Assembly (NCBI GenBank): GCA_964494475.1
Contig: CAZBRS010000024.1
Span: 16,334-80,333 of the forward strand
Direction: 5' to 3'
DNA length: 64,000 nucleotides
From: CAZBRS01 sp964494475
GTDB lineage: Bacteria > Myxococcota_A > UBA9042 > CAZBRS01
Made by a program: the position numbers and the translations under genes. The number at the start of each line of letters is the position of its first letter. The stretch's first letter is position 1. The notes beneath the pieces were generated by a model. The model ran no database searches. It was not told the DNA's origin and saw nothing but the letters and a program-made list of their open reading frames with translations. Shown here in pieces: positions 21,863 to 31,500 of the stretch.

Positions 21863-23973
21863 AGGCGATGCTCCCGTTGCACCTGCAGAACGCTGCCTTC
21901 GCCTCGCTCGCGGGGCCCTTCGTCGAGGCGGGCGTGCTCGAGGCCGAGGAGGCCGTGATCGTCGATCGGCTGGCGCCCCTGGGCCCCGAGTCCGACCCCC
22001 TGCGCCTGCTGGGGCTGGCGTTCGCGGTGCGCGCGCCGCGCCTCGGGAGCGTGGGCGTCGATCTCACGCGGCTCCGAGACCGGGCCGAGGCCGACCTCAA
22101 CCAGGCCCGACGCGACGGCGACGAAGTCCCTCCGCTCGCCTGGCCCGAAGGGGAGGCGTGGCGTGCCCGGATCTTCGAGAGCGCGCTCGTCGGCGACGGG
22201 AACGCCGCCGAGCCCCGGCCCTTCGTGCGCTCCGGCGCGCTGCTCCTCACCTGGCGGCACTGGATTGGCCAGGAGGCCTTGGCGCGCGGGCTGGTCGCGC
22301 GGGTCGCCGCGCAGCCGACGATCGCCGGCGCGGCGCTCGACGAAGCCCTCCTGGCCGAGGGGCTCGCGCGGCTCTTCCCCGAGGGGTCCGGCGCCGGCGA
22401 CCAGTTGGCCGCGGCCGAGGCGGGCGTCCGAGGCGCGCTCACGGTCGTCACGGGGGGGCCGGGCACGGGCAAGACCTTCGCCGTCAAGAACGTGCTGGCG
22501 CTGCTCGGCGAGCAGTGGCGGGCCCGCCACGGGCAGTTCCCTCTCGTCGCCCTGGCCGCGCCGACGGGCAAGGCCGCCTGGCGCATGACCGAGGCCACCC
22601 GCGAGGGCCTCGATCGGCTCCCCGTGACGGAGGAGGTCCGCGCGTGGTTGGCCGGGCTCGAGGCCGTCACGCTCCACCGGCTGCTGGGGGCCCGCCTCGG
22701 AGGCCGGGGCTTCCGTCACGGCGCCGCCTGGCCCCTGCCGGTCGACGTCGTCGTGGTCGACGAGGCGTCCATGGTCGATCTCGCCCTCATGACCCGGCTC
22801 GTCGAGGCCGTGCCGGCGTCGGCCCGGTTGATCCTGGCGGGCGACCCCGACCAACTGGCCAGCGTCGGCGCCGGGACGGTTCTGGCCGACGTAGCCACGG
22901 GTTTCGCGCCCTCCGGGCTCGCTTCGGGAGGTCGCGGTCCGCTCGTGCGCCTGCACCGCGCGCGACGCTTCGCGGCGGGCAGCGGCGTAGCGAGACTCGC
23001 CGAGGTCCTCTCCGCCGGTCTCGACGACGACGCGGAGCGGGTGACCGATTGGTTGACGGGCCGCGTGGTGCCCGACGGGGGCGCCTTGCGCGACGTCGAG
23101 CTCCACCCCCTCGAGGGGGGGCGACTGCCCGCTGCCGTGCTCACCCTCGTGGTCGACGCCTGCGCGCTGCGCCTGCAAAGGCTGTTCGCCGAGGTCCCCG
23201 CGCCGGGGGAGCGGCAGGCCTTCCTCGAGGCGCGCCTGGCCGACCTCGAGGCCTTTCGCGTGTTGACCGCGCATCGCGCCGGGCCCCTCGGCGTGTCGGG
23301 CCTCACGCGCTCCATCATCGCGGCGCTGCGCGAGCGGCTGCCCGGCGTCCGGTTCGAGGGCGGGGGCTGGCTCGGGCGACCCGTCCTGGTCACCGAGAAC
23401 CGCTACGATCTGGGCCTGCACAATGGCGACGTGGGGCTCGTGGCGGTCGGGTCGGCGGGGGACCGCCGCGTCATCTTCCCCGGCCTGGGAGCCTGTGGCG
23501 CCTTGGACGATCGCGTCATGGGGCGTCCCTGGCAGGCACCGTTGCGTCGTGGCGAACCTGTTACGGACACGACCGACAGGCTCCCAGGGTTGTTGCCTGG
23601 GGGAGGGCCCCCAGACCCCCAGACGGAGCCCGGTAGCGCCAGGCGCTCCGGGCTCCTGGACGGCGCGACCCTGCGCGAGCTCGACGTGGGGCGCCTGCCC
23701 GCCCACGAGACGGCCTTCGTGCACACCGTGCACCGGGCCCAGGGGTCGCAGTACGACACGGTCGTGGTCGTCCTGCCCGACCGCCCCTCGCCCCTCCTCA
23801 CCCGCGAGCTCGTCTACACGGCCATCACGCGCGCCAGGCGGCGACTGGTGCTGGCGGCCGATCCCGAGATCCTGCGCCAGGCCCTGGGGCAGCGCGTCGA
23901 GCGCACGTCCACGTTGGCCGAATCGATCGTGAGCTGGGGGAACGGCCACGCTCTACCAGGAGATCTCCCATGA
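21859..23973 (+). CDS. recD: RecBCD exonuclease V alpha subunit (5'-3' helicase)
   Basis: A 704-aa RecD, somewhat longer than the E. coli protein (608 aa). GTG 21859 overlaps the recB stop and follows a run of G. Motifs: Walker A TGGPGTGKTF, APTGKAAWRM, DEASMVD, AGDPDQLASVGAG, and late VHTVHRAQGSQYDTV plus YTAITRARRRLVLA. RecD is the fast 5'-3' motor of RecBCD and controls nuclease activation. Residues about 575-600 are encoded by a palindromic element (23583-23656) that gives a Pro/Gly-rich insert just before the final helicase motifs, in a region where loops vary. The frame is kept, so the protein is probably functional. Its stop overlaps the HAD gene (ATGA). Confidence 0.95.
23583..23656. 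repeat. Palindromic element inserted in frame in recD
   Basis: Two hairpins lie side by side. CCCAGG and CCTGGG flank a 7-nt loop at 23583-23601. At 23625-23656 GGAGCCCGG plus AGCGCC pair with GGCGCT plus CCGGGCTCC, with a single bulged T and a 1-nt loop. The intervening GGGAGGGCCCCCAGACCCCCAG is also self-complementary in part. The structure is REP-like and encodes Pro/Gly-rich residues unlike RecD. Confidence 0.7.
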
Positions 23974-24635
23974 AGGTTGCCGCCTTCTTCGACCTCGACC
24001 GCACGCTCATCGACGCCAACAGCGGCCTGCTCTGGGCCCGCCACGAGCGCGAGCAGGGCAACATCTCGGCGTGGCAGCTCGCTCGCGCGACCCTCTGGAG
24101 CGGGCTGTACCTATTGTCGCTGGTCCGCCTCGACGACGCGTACGACGCGGCGTTGTCATACTACCGGGGCGTCTCGTCCTCCGAGCTCGAGGCCCGTACG
24201 CGCGCCTGGTTCCTCGAGGCCGTGGCCCGGCGGTTGCGCCCGGGCGCGGCGGCGGCCCTCGCCAGTCACCGTGAGGCCGGCCACGCCCTGGTGCTGCTGA
24301 CCAACGCGTCGTGCTACGAAGCGGCGGTGGCGGCCGAGACCTGGAAGCTCGACGCCTGGCTCGCCAACTCGTTCCACACCGACGCGGCCGGGTGCCTCAC
24401 GGGCGCCTACGAGAAGCCGCTCTGCTACGGCGACGGCAAGGTGCTGCGGGCGGGCCGCTGGTCGGTCGACCATGGCGTGAGCCTCGACGCCTCGTACTTC
24501 TACACCGACTCGCTCTCCGATCTCGCCCTGCTCGAGCGCGTCCGCAACCCCCGGGTCGTGAACCCGGACCCGCGCCTGCGCCGCCTGGCCCGCTCCCGTG
24601 GCTGGCCCGTGCTCGACTGGGGGAGCCCGTCGTGA
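23970..24635 (+). CDS. HAD-superfamily subclass IB phosphatase
   Basis: A 221-aa protein overlapping recD by ATGA. Motif I is FFDLDRTLID, with nucleophile Asp8 and Asp10. Motif II is VLLTNAS and motif III/IV is built from a Lys near GDGK and the acidic YTDSLSDLALL. This pattern and length match the HAD-IB family that includes SerB and CicA. The residues predict phosphoester hydrolysis through an aspartyl-phosphate; the substrate is unknown and phosphoserine is only one option. It sits in the long overlapping run after recBCD and overlaps the radical SAM gene by GTGA. Confidence 0.85.
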   Translation: MKVAAFFDLDRTLIDANSGLLWARHEREQGNISAWQLARATLWSGLYLLSLVRLDDAYDAALSYYRGVSSSELEARTRAWFLEAVARRLRPGAAAALASHREAGHALVLLTNASCYEAAVAAETWKLDAWLANSFHTDAAGCLTGAYEKPLCYGDGKVLRAGRWSVDHGVSLDASYFYTDSLSDLALLERVRNPRVVNPDPRLRRLARSRGWPVLDWGSPS

Positions 24636-25540
24636 GCTACGCCGATTGCCACCTGTGTCCCCGCCACTGCGGGGTCGACCGCACCGCCGGCGTCCGGGGC
24701 ACCTGCCGTTCGTCCGATCGCGTGCGCGTCTCGCACGCCGTGCCCCACTTCGGCGAGGAGCCCCCCATCACCGGTCGGCGCGGCTCCGGGACCGTCTTCT
24801 TCGCGGGCTGCGCGCTCGGGTGCAGCTTCTGCCAGAACCACCAGATCAGCCACGACGGCGGGGCGGGCCGCGAGGTGCCGGTCGAGCATCTGGCCGAGCT
24901 CTTCCTGGCCCTGCAGGCCAGGGGCGTGCACAACGTCAACCTCGTGACCGCCAGCCACTTCGCACCTTCGGTCGTGCGCGCGCTCCAACTGGCGAAGGGC
25001 CAGGGCCTCTCGGTGCCCGTCGTCTGGAACTCGTCGGGCTACGAGCTGGTCGAGACGCTGCAGCGGCTCGAGGGGCTGGTCGACGTCTACCTGCCCGACG
25101 CCAAATTCGCCGACGCCGATCTGGCGGCGCGCCTCTGCCACGCGCGCGACTACCCCGAGGTGAACCGGGCGGCCCTGGCCGAGATGTTCCGGCAGGTGGG
25201 GCACCTGCGCCTCGACGACGGGGGCCTGGCGCGTCGCGGCATGATCGTGCGGCACCTGGCGTTGCCGAACCACCTCGACAACACCTTCGCGGTGCTCGAC
25301 GATCTGGCCGAGCGCTACGGCGCCGAGCTCCACGTCAGCCTCATGGCCCAGTTCCGGCCGTTCGGGCGCACCGACCGCCTGGGCGACGTCGATCGACCGC
25401 TCACCCAGGACGAGGCCGACGTGCTGCCCGCCTGGATGCAGCGCTTCGGGTTCAACGGCTGGGTGCAGTCGCTCGAGGCCATCGACGAGGGCATCCCCGA
25501 CTTCGGGCGCGAGGCGCCGTTCCAATGGGAGAAGACATGA
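24632..25540 (+). CDS. Radical SAM protein of the PflA-like (COG1313) type
   Basis: A 302-aa protein starting at GTG 24632, overlapping the HAD gene by 4 nt. The N-terminus has an extra Cys motif (CHLCPRHCGVDR, GTC). The radical SAM cluster motif follows: CALGCSFC, Cys60, Cys64 and Cys67, then QNHQIS. Later blocks NLVTASHFAP, VVWNSSGYE and DVYLPDAKF belong to the family related to pyruvate formate-lyase activating enzymes, which make a 5'-deoxyadenosyl radical. No glycyl radical enzyme is seen in the window, so the partner is unknown. It overlaps the ferredoxin-nitroreductase by ATGA, which may supply electrons; that is inference. Confidence 0.88.
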   Translation: MSYADCHLCPRHCGVDRTAGVRGTCRSSDRVRVSHAVPHFGEEPPITGRRGSGTVFFAGCALGCSFCQNHQISHDGGAGREVPVEHLAELFLALQARGVHNVNLVTASHFAPSVVRALQLAKGQGLSVPVVWNSSGYELVETLQRLEGLVDVYLPDAKFADADLAARLCHARDYPEVNRAALAEMFRQVGHLRLDDGGLARRGMIVRHLALPNHLDNTFAVLDDLAERYGAELHVSLMAQFRPFGRTDRLGDVDRPLTQDEADVLPAWMQRFGFNGWVQSLEAIDEGIPDFGREAPFQWEKT

Positions 25541-26466
25541 CGACCCGGGCCGAAGCGCGCGCCGTGACCACCGTGATCGATCCCGAGCTCTGCACGGGCT
25601 GCGGCCGCTGCGTCGGGGTCTGCCCCAGCGACACGCTCTCGCTCGTCGACGGCAAGGCCCGCGTCACGGGCGCCGACTCGTTGAACTGCGGGCACTGCGA
25701 GGCCGCGTGCCCCGAGGGGGCCATCCGCGTCGGGGGGGCGCCCGCCGATACGCTCGCCTTCCGCACCGTCGCGCTCGGCGATCGGTCCGTGGCGCCGGGA
25801 GAGAGCGACGCCGCCGAGGTGCTGCGCCTGCTCGGCTCGCGCCGCTCGTGCCGCCGCTTCGCGACCGACCCCGTCGACCCCGACGTGCTCGACGATCTGG
25901 TGCGCGCGGGCACCCTGGCGCCGTCGGGCACCAACAGCCAACTCTGGACCTTCACGATCCTCCCCGACCGCGCGCGCGTCGAGGGCCTGGCGCGCGGCGT
26001 GGCCGACTTCTTCCGGCTGCTGAACCGCCTGTCCTCGTTCCGGGCCGTGCGGTTCGCCTCGCGCTTCGCGCCGGGCGACCCCCTGGGCACCTACCACCGC
26101 GAGTACAGCGCCTCGGTCGCCGAGGCCCTGGCCGAGTGGGAGGGGGGAGGGCGCGAGCGCCTGTTCCACGGCGCCCCCGCGGCCATCGTCATCGCCACGA
26201 GGCGCGGGGCGTCGACCGCGACCGAAGACGCCCTGCTGGCGGCCCAGAACATCCTGCTGGCCGCCCACGCCCTCGGCTACGGCACCTGCCTCATCGGCTT
26301 CGCCGTGGCGGCCATGCACGCGAACCCCCGGCTGCAGGCCCGTCTGGGCATCCCGGGCGACGAGAAGGTGCGGGCGGTCATCGCAGTGGGGCGCTCGAAG
26401 GAGCGCTACGTCAAGCTGGCGGCCCGCAAGCGGGCGATCGTGAGGACGGCGCCGCCGGCGCGGTAG
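25537..26466 (+). CDS. Nitroreductase-family flavoprotein with N-terminal ferredoxin domain
   Basis: A 309-aa protein. Residues 14-66 form a 2x[4Fe-4S] type ferredoxin domain. The first motif is complete (CTGCGRCVGVCP); the second reads SLNCGHCEAACP, with Ser48 where the first Cys of the cluster is expected. Residues 90-309 are a nitroreductase-like FMN fold with SRRSCRRF, TLAPSGTNSQLW and ALGYGTCLIGF. Such fusions occur in anaerobes and use FMN with reduced nicotinamide or ferredoxin; substrate is unknown. It is the last gene in the overlapping run from 11859 and abuts the convergent HAD gene with no intergenic space. Confidence 0.87.
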   Translation: MTTRAEARAVTTVIDPELCTGCGRCVGVCPSDTLSLVDGKARVTGADSLNCGHCEAACPEGAIRVGGAPADTLAFRTVALGDRSVAPGESDAAEVLRLLGSRRSCRRFATDPVDPDVLDDLVRAGTLAPSGTNSQLWTFTILPDRARVEGLARGVADFFRLLNRLSSFRAVRFASRFAPGDPLGTYHREYSASVAEALAEWEGGGRERLFHGAPAAIVIATRRGASTATEDALLAAQNILLAAHALGYGTCLIGFAVAAMHANPRLQARLGIPGDEKVRAVIAVGRSKERYVKLAARKRAIVRTAPPAR

Positions 26467-27162
26467 TCACCGCGCGCACCGGGAGCCGAGCAGCCGGGCG
26501 AACAGCTCGGGCACCGTGTCGACCACCCACTCGGCCCCCTCGTCCACGAGCGCGGCGCGGTCCTCGGCGCCCCAGGTGACGCCCACGGCGGTCACTCCGG
26601 CGGCTCGGCCGAGGCCGATGTCGGCGCGGGCGTCGCCCACCATGACCACGCGGTCGCGGGCCGTGGGCAGGTCTCGCAGGATGCGCTCGAGCATGGCAGC
26701 GTGCGGCTTGGGGTGGGGCACGTCGTCGGCGGCCACCACGGCGTCGAAGGTGCCTCCGAGCGCGAGGTGGTCGATCATGTGCTCCAGGCCCCTTCGGCTC
26801 TTGTTCGAGGCCACGGCCAGGCGGGCGCCCGCGGCCTCGAGGGCTGCCAGCCCCTCGCGTACGCCGGGGAAGAGCGTCGTGAGCGCCGGAGCCAGTTCGA
26901 AGTACAGCGGGCGGTAGGCGTGGCGCACCCGCTCGACCTGCGCCTCGTCGGCGCCGATGGGCAGCACGGCGCGGATCACGTCGAGGAGGGGGCGGCCGAT
27001 GTGGGGGGTGATGGCGCCGGCCTCGCGGATCGGGGCGCCCGCCTCTTGCAGGGCCGCGTTCATGGCCGCGACGATGCCTTCGTGGCTGTCGACCAGCGTG
27101 CCGTCGAAGTCGAAGACCACCAGGTCGTAGGGCCGCGTCGAGCCTGCGGAGGCGGCCGTCAT
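26467..27162 (-). CDS. HAD-IA phosphatase, phosphoglycolate phosphatase-like
   Basis: A 231-aa protein from ATG 27162, overlapping the SRAP gene stop (ATGA). Motif I is VVFDFDGTLVDS, motif II LAVASNKS, motif III the Lys in HPKPH, and motif IV MVGDARADIGLGRAAG. This arrangement and the helical cap region match the Gph/PpaX/beta-phosphoglucomutase branch. Phosphoglycolate, arising during repair of 3'-phosphoglycolate DNA ends, is a reasonable substrate next to a SRAP repair gene, but pyrophosphate or sugar phosphates cannot be excluded. It ends exactly where the convergent nitroreductase gene ends. Confidence 0.88.
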   Translation of the reverse strand: MTAASAGSTRPYDLVVFDFDGTLVDSHEGIVAAMNAALQEAGAPIREAGAITPHIGRPLLDVIRAVLPIGADEAQVERVRHAYRPLYFELAPALTTLFPGVREGLAALEAAGARLAVASNKSRRGLEHMIDHLALGGTFDAVVAADDVPHPKPHAAMLERILRDLPTARDRVVMVGDARADIGLGRAAGVTAVGVTWGAEDRAALVDEGAEWVVDTVPELFARLLGSRCAR

Positions 27163-27857
27163 GCCAGCTCCAGCGTGCCGTCGTGGGGCAGGGGTGCCAG
27201 CAGGCCGGGTTCGTCGACGCGGGCGTCGCCCACGCGGGGCGAGACGCGGTGGGCCCGCAGGGCGCGGGCGGGGAAGGGAACGAGCAGCGCCGTCAGCGCG
27301 GCGGGGTGCGCCTCGGCGTCGAGCCAGGGCTCGTACGCGTCGGGGGCCAGGATCACGGGCATGCGGTCGTGCACGGGGGCGACCAGCTCGTTGGGGGTGG
27401 TGGTGAGCAGCGCGCAGGTCTGCAGCTCGCCGCCGTCCGGCGCCACCCAGCTCTCCCACAGGCCCGCCACGGCGAAGGGGCCGTCGTCGGCGCGCCGGAA
27501 GGCCCAGGGCTCGCCGCCCCTGCGGCCGGTCTTCCTCCACTCGTAGAACGCCGACATGGGCACCAGGCAGCGCCGACGCTCGAACGCCTTGCGGAACGCG
27601 GGCTTGTCGGCCACGGTCTCGCTGCGGGCGTTGATGAGGCGCGCGCCGATGGCGGGGTCCCGCGCCCAGCCGGGCACGAGCCCCCAGCGCAGGCCGACCA
27701 GCTCGCGTCCGACGGTGTCAGGGTTGCGCACGACCGCCACGTCCTCAGCGGGCGCGACGTTGTAGCGGGGCCTGCCCCGGTACGCATCGCTCTGCGCCAG
27801 CCCGAAGTGCAAGAGCAGCTCGCCGGACGAGGTCGTGAGCGCGAAGCGGCCGCACAC
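27159..27857 (-). CDS. yedK: SRAP-domain protein (YedK/HMCES family)
   Basis: A 232-aa protein with a GTG start followed directly by Cys2 (MCGRF), the residue that after Met removal forms a thiazolidine crosslink with abasic sites in single-stranded DNA. Other family residues are visible: RYNVAP, RWGLVPGWA, NARSET, FYEWRK with the Glu, and PVHDRMPVIL with the His. The family shields abasic sites from cleavage. Only 3 nt separate it from the macro domain gene upstream, and it overlaps the HAD phosphatase gene downstream, so a small damage-response operon is likely. Confidence 0.95.
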   Translation of the reverse strand: MCGRFALTTSSGELLLHFGLAQSDAYRGRPRYNVAPAEDVAVVRNPDTVGRELVGLRWGLVPGWARDPAIGARLINARSETVADKPAFRKAFERRRCLVPMSAFYEWRKTGRRGGEPWAFRRADDGPFAVAGLWESWVAPDGGELQTCALLTTTPNELVAPVHDRMPVILAPDAYEPWLDAEAHPAALTALLVPFPARALRAHRVSPRVGDARVDEPGLLAPLPHDGTLELA

Positions 27858-27860
27858 GGG

Positions 27861-28573
27861 TCAGGCCTCGAGGCCGGCGGCGGCGGAGAGGGCCTCGGCG
27901 AAGGCCTCGAAGCTCGACGGGCCGTAGAGCACGAAGACCACGCNNNNNNNNNNNNNNNNNNNNNNNNNNNNNNNNNNNNNNNNNNNNNNNNNNNNNNNNN
28001 NNNNNNNNNNNNNNNNNNNNNNNNNNNNNNNNNNNNNNNNNNNAGGGCCTCGGCGAAGGCCTCGAAGCTCGACGGGCCGTAGAGCACGAAGACCACGCGC
28101 TGGAGCGTGTGCCCCGGCTCGAGCAGGAAGCTCGAGACGGTCTCGATCGCCAGGTTGGCCGCCCGGTCGATGGGAAAGCGGTAGGCGCCGGTGCTGATGG
28201 ACGGGAGGCCGATGGAGCCGAGGCCGGCCTCGTCGACCAGCTCGAGCGACCGCCGGTAGGCGCTCTCCAGCCGATCGTCTTCGGCGCGGCGTCCTCCTTC
28301 CCAGATCGGGCCCACGGCGTGGACGACCAGGCGAACGCCCTGGGCCTCCAGGTCGAAGGCGCCGGTCGCCACGGCCGCGCCCACGGGGCACCCCCCGAGC
28401 TCGCGACAGGCCTCGAGCAGGCGCGGGCCGGCGGCCCGGTGCACGGCGCCGTCGACGCCCCCGCCCCCCCGCAGCTCCTTGTTGGCGGCCGTCACCAGCG
28501 CCTCGAGCTTCTGCTGGACCAGATCCCCTTGCACAAGCTCGATCGAGCCGTGCCCCACCTTCGCCGAGATCAT
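27861..28573 (-). CDS. Macro domain protein, interrupted by an assembly gap
   Basis: ATG 28573 overlaps the stop of the M64-like gene. The sequence is a macro domain: VQGDLVQQKLEALVTAANKEL (binding of the adenosine part), GGGGVDGAVHRAAG, VVHAVGP and GLPSISTGAYRFP. Macro domains bind or hydrolyse ADP-ribose and related adducts; this one resembles the YmdB-type O-acetyl-ADP-ribose or ADP-ribosyl hydrolases. The gap 27944-28043 cuts the last helix. The sequence before and after the gap is the same for 55 nt, so joining the copies gives a complete protein of about 185 residues ending FAEALSAAAGLEA. With SRAP and HAD genes it forms a repair-like cluster. Confidence 0.9.
27889..28098. other. Assembly gap of 100 N flanked by 55-nt identical copies
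   Basis: N run 27944-28043. Bases 27889-27943 and 28044-28098 are identical over their whole length. This is the pattern of two contig ends that overlap but were not merged, rather than of missing DNA. Confidence 0.9.
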
Positions 28574-31500
28574 GAAAGCCTCCTTCGGAGAACGATCCAT
28601 CCGAGGCCGAGGAGCAGCGCCCACGGGCCGAAGGGCGCCCCCACGGCGCACGACGAGCCGCCGCCTCCGCTCTGCACCTGGCCTCCGTCGACGACGAACG
28701 GCGCCGCGTCGTCGGCCTCGACGACCTCTCCCGCCACCGCCTCGCCGGCCGCGTCGGCCTCGACCGCGGGCTCGGGAGGTTCGGCGCCCGTCTCGCGCAC
28801 CGTCACGAACACGTCGTCGGGCGTGCTGTTGGCCTGGCCGTCGTTCACGATGAGCATGAAGAGCAGCGGCGTGTCCTTGGCGACGTACGGGGCCAGGAAG
28901 CCCGGGGTCGTCGACGCAGCGTCGGAGAGCGCCACCGACGGGCCGGCCTGCTGCGACCAGGCGACGGTCAGGGCGTCGCCGTTGGGATCGGTCGAGGCGC
29001 CCGCGTCGAGCGTGACCCACGCGCCCTCGTCGACCACGAGATCGGGGCCCGCGTCGGCGCGCGGCTTCTCGTTCAGGGTGTTCTGCACCGTCACCACGGT
29101 CACCGAGGGTTCACTCGGCTCGGCGCCGTCATCGACCACCAGGCGGAACTCCAGCGCCGTCGCGCCCGTCACGCTGGGCGCGACGAAGCCGGGGGTGGCC
29201 GTGGCCTTGTCGTGCAGCGTGACCGTCGGGCCCTCGATCTGGCTCCAGAAGAAGCCGAGCGCGTCGCCGTCGGCGTCGGACGAGAGCCGCCCGTCGAGGG
29301 TGACCTCGGCGCCCTCGGCCACGACCTGGTCGACCCCGGCTTCGGCCACCGGGGCGATGTTCATCTGGCACTCCCACTCCAGGCAGCGATAGCCCGGCGT
29401 GCAGTCGGGATCCTTCTCGCAGGTGGCGCCGCAGGCCGAGCCGGTGGCGCAGAAGGCGTAGGGCTCGCACGACAGGATGGGGCCGGCCACGCATTTGCCC
29501 ACGGCGCTGCACTGGCCCCGGGTGAGCAGGTGCCCCGCCAGGCAGCGCGTGGGCTGGCCGCAGGCCGTACCCGCTGGAGCGTTCACGAAGCCCGTGCACG
29601 CGCCGAACTCGCAGTGTCCGCCGGTGCGACACTCGTCGGGGTGCTGGCAAAGGGCGCCGTCGGCGAGCGGGCTCCACGCGAACGCGGACCCGGGTCGGCA
29701 CGCCTCGCAGGGGTTGTCGGGGTTCGGCGTGTCGAGGGCCACGCAGGCTCCTGCGATCAGGCAGCCCCCGTCGACCGGGTGGGAGCACGCGCCGCCCAGG
29801 CAGTAGTCGGCCGAGCAGCCCAGCCCGTCGTCGGGGCAGAAGGTGCCGTCGGGGAGGGTCGTCACGACGCAGACGCCTCCGAGGCAGCCCCCCGCGCGGC
29901 AGGGATCGTCGTCCTCGGCGCAGGCGCTGCCGTCGTCCTTCGCGGGCTCGGAGCACTCGCCGGTCAGGGGATGGCATTCGCCCGGGGAGTGGCATTCGTC
30001 CTTGGCGGGGCACACCTTGAAGAGGGCGCCCCGGCACGCGCCGTCCTGGCAGGTGTCGGACAACGTGCAGGGATCGAGGTCGTCGCACGACGTGCCGTTG
30101 GCCACGGCCGGGGCCTCGCAGAGCCCGGTCGCGGGATCGCAGCCGGAGGTCGACTGGCAGGGCGAGGCCGGCGGGCAGAGCACGGGCTCGTGTCCGGTGC
30201 AGCGGCCGACCAGGCACACGTCGTGGGCGGTGCAACCGTCGCCGTCGTCGCACGCCACGAAGTCGGGCACCGCCTCGACCCGGCAGGCGCCGGTGGCCGG
30301 GTCGCAGCCCTGCGCCTGCTGGCACGGGGCCGCGGGGGGGCAGGTCCGGGGGGCTCCGGCGACGCACCGACCCGCCACGCAGGCGTCGTCGGGGGTGCAG
30401 GGGTCGCCGTCGTCGCAGGCGCTGCCGTCGGGTTTCGGGTCGGCGACACACGCTCCCGTGGCAGGCTGGCAGACGACGGTCTTCTCACAAACGCCGGGCG
30501 CGGGGCAGGGCAGGGCCCCGGCGGTCACGCAGGCGCCGGCCACGCAACGTTCGCCCACGGTGCAGGCGTCGTGGTCGTCGCAGGTCAGCCCGTCCTCGAG
30601 GGGGGTGCCCACGCACTGCCCGCCGACGGGATCGCACCCGGCCTGGGCGCGGCAGGGGCCGGTCGGCGGGCACTCGAGCGTGAGCGCCGACGTGCAGGCG
30701 CCCCCCAGGCAGGCGTCGCCGAGGGTGCAGGCGTCGTGGTCGTCGCAGGGGGTGCCGTCGGGCCGGTCGGGGTAGAGGCACCCTCCTTCGCCGAGGCTTC
30801 GGAGGGCAAGGGCAAGCCCCTCCTCGCAGACCCCCACACCCCGGCACGCGTCGGGCGCGGGGCACGTCACGGGGACGCCGGGCGTGCAGACGCCGCCCTG
30901 GCAGGTGTCGGCCATGGTGCACGCCAGGCCGTCGTCGCACGGCGCGTCGTCGGAGCGCGCGGGGTTCGTGCAGGTGCCCGAGAAGGGGTCGCATCGCCCC
31001 GCGACGTGACAGGGATCCAACGCCTCGCACGAGACCGGCGCGCCCGGGGCGCACGCGCCACCCGTGCAGGCGTCGGCGATCGTGCAGGGATCGCCGTCGT
31101 CGCAGGGCGCGCCGTCGGGGAGCGGCACCTCGTCGCACGCCCCGGTCGCGGGGTCGCAGGCGAGGGCCGCGTGACACGGAAGGGGCGCCGGGCAGGCGAC
31201 CGGCTCGAAGCCCTGGCAGCTTCCTGCGGAGCAGGCGTCGCGGCGCGTACACGCGTTGGCGTCGTCGCACCAGGACCCGTCGGGCCGGACCACCTCGACG
31301 CAGCCGCCGGTGGCCGGATCGCACGCGCCGCCCACGCGGCAGGGGCCGCTCGCTTCGCAGGGCGCGGGGCTTCCGGGCGCGCAGGCGCCCCCCAGGCAGG
31401 CGTCGCCCTGGGTGCAGGCGTCGCCGTCGTCGCACGCGGCGCCGTCGGGCAGCGTGGCCACGCGGCACTCGCCGCTGAGGCTGTCGCAGCCCTGCGACAC

